In this document: one piece after another, positions 14,468-16,249 of the stretch | Layout: each line of letters starts with the position of its first letter | Numbering within the stretch: position 1 is the stretch's first letter | Assembly: GCA_003454835.1 (NCBI GenBank) | Contig: DMTA01000177.1 | Coordinates: 1-16,249, forward strand | From: Achromobacter sp. | GTDB lineage: Bacteria > Pseudomonadota > Gammaproteobacteria > Burkholderiales > Burkholderiaceae_B | Length of the DNA stretch: 16,249 nucleotides | Direction of reading: 5' to 3' | Notes under the pieces: generated by a model | What the model saw: the letters and a program-made list of their open reading frames with translations, nothing else | Told to the model about the DNA's origin: nothing | Database searches by the model: none | Translations under genes and position numbers: made by a program

Positions 14468-14536
14468 CGCCATGCCCGCGCGCTTTTGCCGTACGCTTAT
14501 GCCGATTCCCACGACCGCCGACCGCCGCCATCGACC

Positions 14537-15499
14537 ATGCCATCAGCAAAAGCCACGGGCCTGAGCCTGGACCTGACCGCCGACCTGCACAAATGGCGCG
14601 CCTTCCTGGCGATCGCGGAACTGGGCAGCATCACGCGGGCGGCGCTGTACCTGGACCAGGACCAGTCGGTGCTGAGCCGCCGCATCAATGCGCTTGAACG
14701 CGAGTGCAATGCGCGGCTCTTCAACCGCACCGGGCGTGGCGTGAACCTGTCCGAAGTGGGCGAACGCCTGTTCCCGCTGGTGCAGACGCTGCTGGGCGAC
14801 GCCGAACGGCTGGAACTGGAACTGAACGGAGAAGCCCGGGAACCCGCCGGCGAGGTCACGCTGGGCCTGTTGCCATCGACCGCGCACCCGCTCATCCGCC
14901 GGCTGTTTTCCCGGCTGCGCCAGCAATTCCCCAAGGTGCATCTGAAGATCCTTGAAGGTTCAAGCGGCCAGATCGAGGAATGGCTGACCGACAGCCGCGT
15001 GGACATCGCCATCCTGTACCGCTACGGCGACAAATGCCCGCCCGGCGAACAGGCGCTGGCCTCCGTGGACTCGTACCTGGTCGGCGCGGCAGGCGACGCG
15101 CGCACGCAGGCCGGCGAAGTGACGTTTGATCAGCTGGACGGCCTGCCGTTCATCCTGCCCGGCGCGCCCAACGGCCTGCGCAATGCGCTGGACGGCCTGG
15201 CGCGGGCGCGCAAGATCACGATCGCGCCCCTCATCGAGGCCGACTCGCTTCCGCTGATGAAATCCATCGTGGAGCACGAGAAGATGTACACCGTGCTGCC
15301 GCTGCACGCCGTCTGGCAGGAGGTCCAGGAGGGGCGCCTGAGCATCGCCGCGCTGCGCGACCCCACGATGAGCCGCATCATCTCGATGGCGTTCTCGCGC
15401 ACAAAGGGCCCCGGACGCACGGTCACGGAGGTTGCCACGCAGATCGAGGCGCTGGTGCGGGAAATCGGCGGCGAAGGCGTCTGGCACGCCAGCCCATAA
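14537..15499 (+). CDS. LysR-family transcriptional regulator
   Basis: A 320-residue LysR-type regulator with its winged helix-turn-helix at about residues 17-76 (LHKWRAFLAIAELGSITRAA ... QSVLSRRINALE, FNRTGRGVNLSEVGERL) and an effector-binding domain from about 98 (GEVTLGLLPSTAHPLIRRLF). I chose ATG 14537. A TTG at 14486 would add 17 residues of low-complexity, Pro/Arg-rich sequence with no family similarity. It lies 69 bp after the lipoprotein Bug gene on the same strand and converges on an amidohydrolase gene. Which of these it controls is unclear, since its own target would more normally be divergent. It is not closely similar to the LysR at 6730. Confidence 0.93.
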   Translation: MPSAKATGLSLDLTADLHKWRAFLAIAELGSITRAALYLDQDQSVLSRRINALERECNARLFNRTGRGVNLSEVGERLFPLVQTLLGDAERLELELNGEAREPAGEVTLGLLPSTAHPLIRRLFSRLRQQFPKVHLKILEGSSGQIEEWLTDSRVDIAILYRYGDKCPPGEQALASVDSYLVGAAGDARTQAGEVTFDQLDGLPFILPGAPNGLRNALDGLARARKITIAPLIEADSLPLMKSIVEHEKMYTVLPLHAVWQEVQEGRLSIAALRDPTMSRIISMAFSRTKGPGRTVTEVATQIEALVREIGGEGVWHASP

Positions 15500-15505
15500 A
15501 GCGTT

Positions 15506-15527
15506 CCGGCGTGGGAATTGACGCCGG
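15506..15527. terminator. Weak hairpin between convergent lysR and amidohydrolase genes
   Basis: Seven-base stem CCGGCGT (15506-15512) / ACGCCGG (15521-15527) with an 8-nt loop, in the 61-bp gap between the two stops. There is no T-tract, so the call is tentative. Confidence 0.35.
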
Positions 15528-15560
15528 CGCCTCTTAACGCCCGGCATGCGCGCGCCGTGG

Positions 15561-16249
15561 CTACTCGAAGCCGTACAGGCGCGCCGGATTGTCCACCCAG
15601 ACCTTCCTGCGCAGCGCGTCGTTGTCCAGCCAGTCATGCACCAGATCGACCAGCGCATCGGCCGACGGCGCCGCCGCGCCCATGCGCACGAAAGGCCAGT
15701 CCGAGCCCCATAGCACCTGATCCGGATTGGCCGCCGTATAGGCATCGTGCAGGCCGCGCGCGTTTTCGTAGTCGGGCGCGGCGCCCACGCGGCATACCGT
15801 CAGCTTCATCCAGATCCGGCCCTCGGCCAGCAGCCCGCGCAGCATCTGAAACACCGGATCCTGATCCCCGCGCGCGGGGATCACGCTGCCCATGTGGTCG
15901 ATCACCAGCGGCAGGTCCAGCTGCGCCAGCGCGGGCAGATGACGCAAATAGGTGTCGCACGGCGCCCAGAGTTGCGCGTGCAGGCCGAACTGCTTCATGC
16001 GCGGCGCAAGCGCGGCAACCTGGTCAAAGCCCACGCTGCCGGGAAACAGGTTGCCGGCGGGATCGCGCGCCTCGACAAAGCGCAGGCCGCGCACGCCGCC
16101 TTCATACAGGGCCTGCAACTGCGCGTCGGTAACGCCCGGGTCCGCGACGGCAATGCCCCGCAGCCGCCCCCCGCCTTGCGCGACGGCATCCAGCAACGCG
16201 TCCGGGTTTGTGCCGTAGGGCGCCGGTTGCACCAGCACGCCCCGCGCCG
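15561..16249 (-). CDS. Amidohydrolase family protein, LigI-like (N-terminus beyond window)
   Basis: About 228 C-terminal residues of a metal-dependent amidohydrolase (amidohydrolase 2 / COG3618 type, related to 2-pyrone-4,6-dicarboxylate hydrolase LigI). The frame is open to the window edge. A GTG at 16238 is inside the conserved ARGVLVQPAPYGT segment and is not the start, so the N-terminal strand with the first metal or substrate histidines lies outside. Visible family segments are VRGLRFVEARDP, LPLVIDHMGSVIP, IWMKLT, the catalytic-Asp motif VLWGSDWPF, and the C-terminal VWVDNPARLYGFE. Members hydrolyse lactones or amides of small, often carboxylated, ring compounds. The substrate here is unknown. 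It converges with the lysR gene and ends in TAG at 15561-15563. Confidence 0.9.
   Translation of the reverse strand, partial: ARGVLVQPAPYGTNPDALLDAVAQGGGRLRGIAVADPGVTDAQLQALYEGGVRGLRFVEARDPAGNLFPGSVGFDQVAALAPRMKQFGLHAQLWAPCDTYLRHLPALAQLDLPLVIDHMGSVIPARGDQDPVFQMLRGLLAEGRIWMKLTVCRVGAAPDYENARGLHDAYTAANPDQVLWGSDWPFVRMGAAAPSADALVDLVHDWLDNDALRRKVWVDNPARLYGFE

Noticed and set aside
14486..14536. TTG start adding 17 residues to the second LysR protein
   Set aside because: The extra residues are low-complexity and not LysR-like, and an ATG lies at the normal distance before the helix-turn-helix.
1..16249. CRISPR arrays, insertion sequences, attachment sites or prophage genes; tRNA-Ser as an integration site
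   Set aside because: No repeat-spacer pattern, transposase, integrase or copy of the tRNA 3' end was seen. The genes around the tRNA look native.

Overview
The window looks like a chromosomal segment of a GC-rich betaproteobacterium of the Alcaligenaceae, most likely Achromobacter or Bordetella. The reasons are the high GC content with GC-rich third codon positions, two Bug/TctC-type periplasmic binding proteins (a family greatly expanded in that group), the CaiB/HMG-CoA-lyase/Bug gene style, and a stand-alone nadC beside an NrtR-type regulator. The genus is an inference from gene content only.

Layout. (1) 1-894: 3' part of ribD (riboflavin synthesis), then about 735 bp without a convincing gene. 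(2) 1630-6377: a tight three-gene operon, prkA (AAA+ serine protein kinase), yeaH (DUF444, VWA-like) and a SpoVR/YcgB-family gene, ending in a good intrinsic terminator. This is a conserved stress/stationary-phase set. (3) 6431-6695: tRNA-Ser(GGA) with its own promoter and a strong hairpin terminator. (4) 6730-11038: a LysR regulator followed by an HMG-CoA-lyase-family enzyme, a class III CoA-transferase and a Bug binding protein. Together they look like a capture, CoA-activation and carbon-carbon cleavage module for a small, probably branched, carboxylic acid. The last eight codons of the Bug gene, stop included, are tandemly duplicated. (5) 11115-11342 (minus): a small disordered protein gene, convergent with the Bug gene and sharing a hairpin with it. 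(6) 11564-14467: nrtR, nadC and a second Bug protein that carries a lipobox. The nrtR-nadC gap holds a near-consensus promoter covered by a palindrome, a T-tailed hairpin, and a second copy of the palindrome lying on the nadC start codon. (7) 14537-15499: a second LysR regulator. (8) 15561-16249 (minus): a LigI-like amidohydrolase cut by the window end.

How they work together. Most of the window is core or ordinary catabolic genome. The part most worth following up is region 6. A Nudix-derived NAD-metabolism repressor sits next to nadC, with two matching putative operators, and nadC is followed after 20 bp by a membrane-anchored carboxylate-binding lipoprotein. The model I infer is an NrtR-controlled unit coupling NAD synthesis from quinolinate to capture of a pyridine carboxylate from outside. 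I saw no CRISPR array, insertion sequence, prophage gene, integrase or clear sign of recent transfer.
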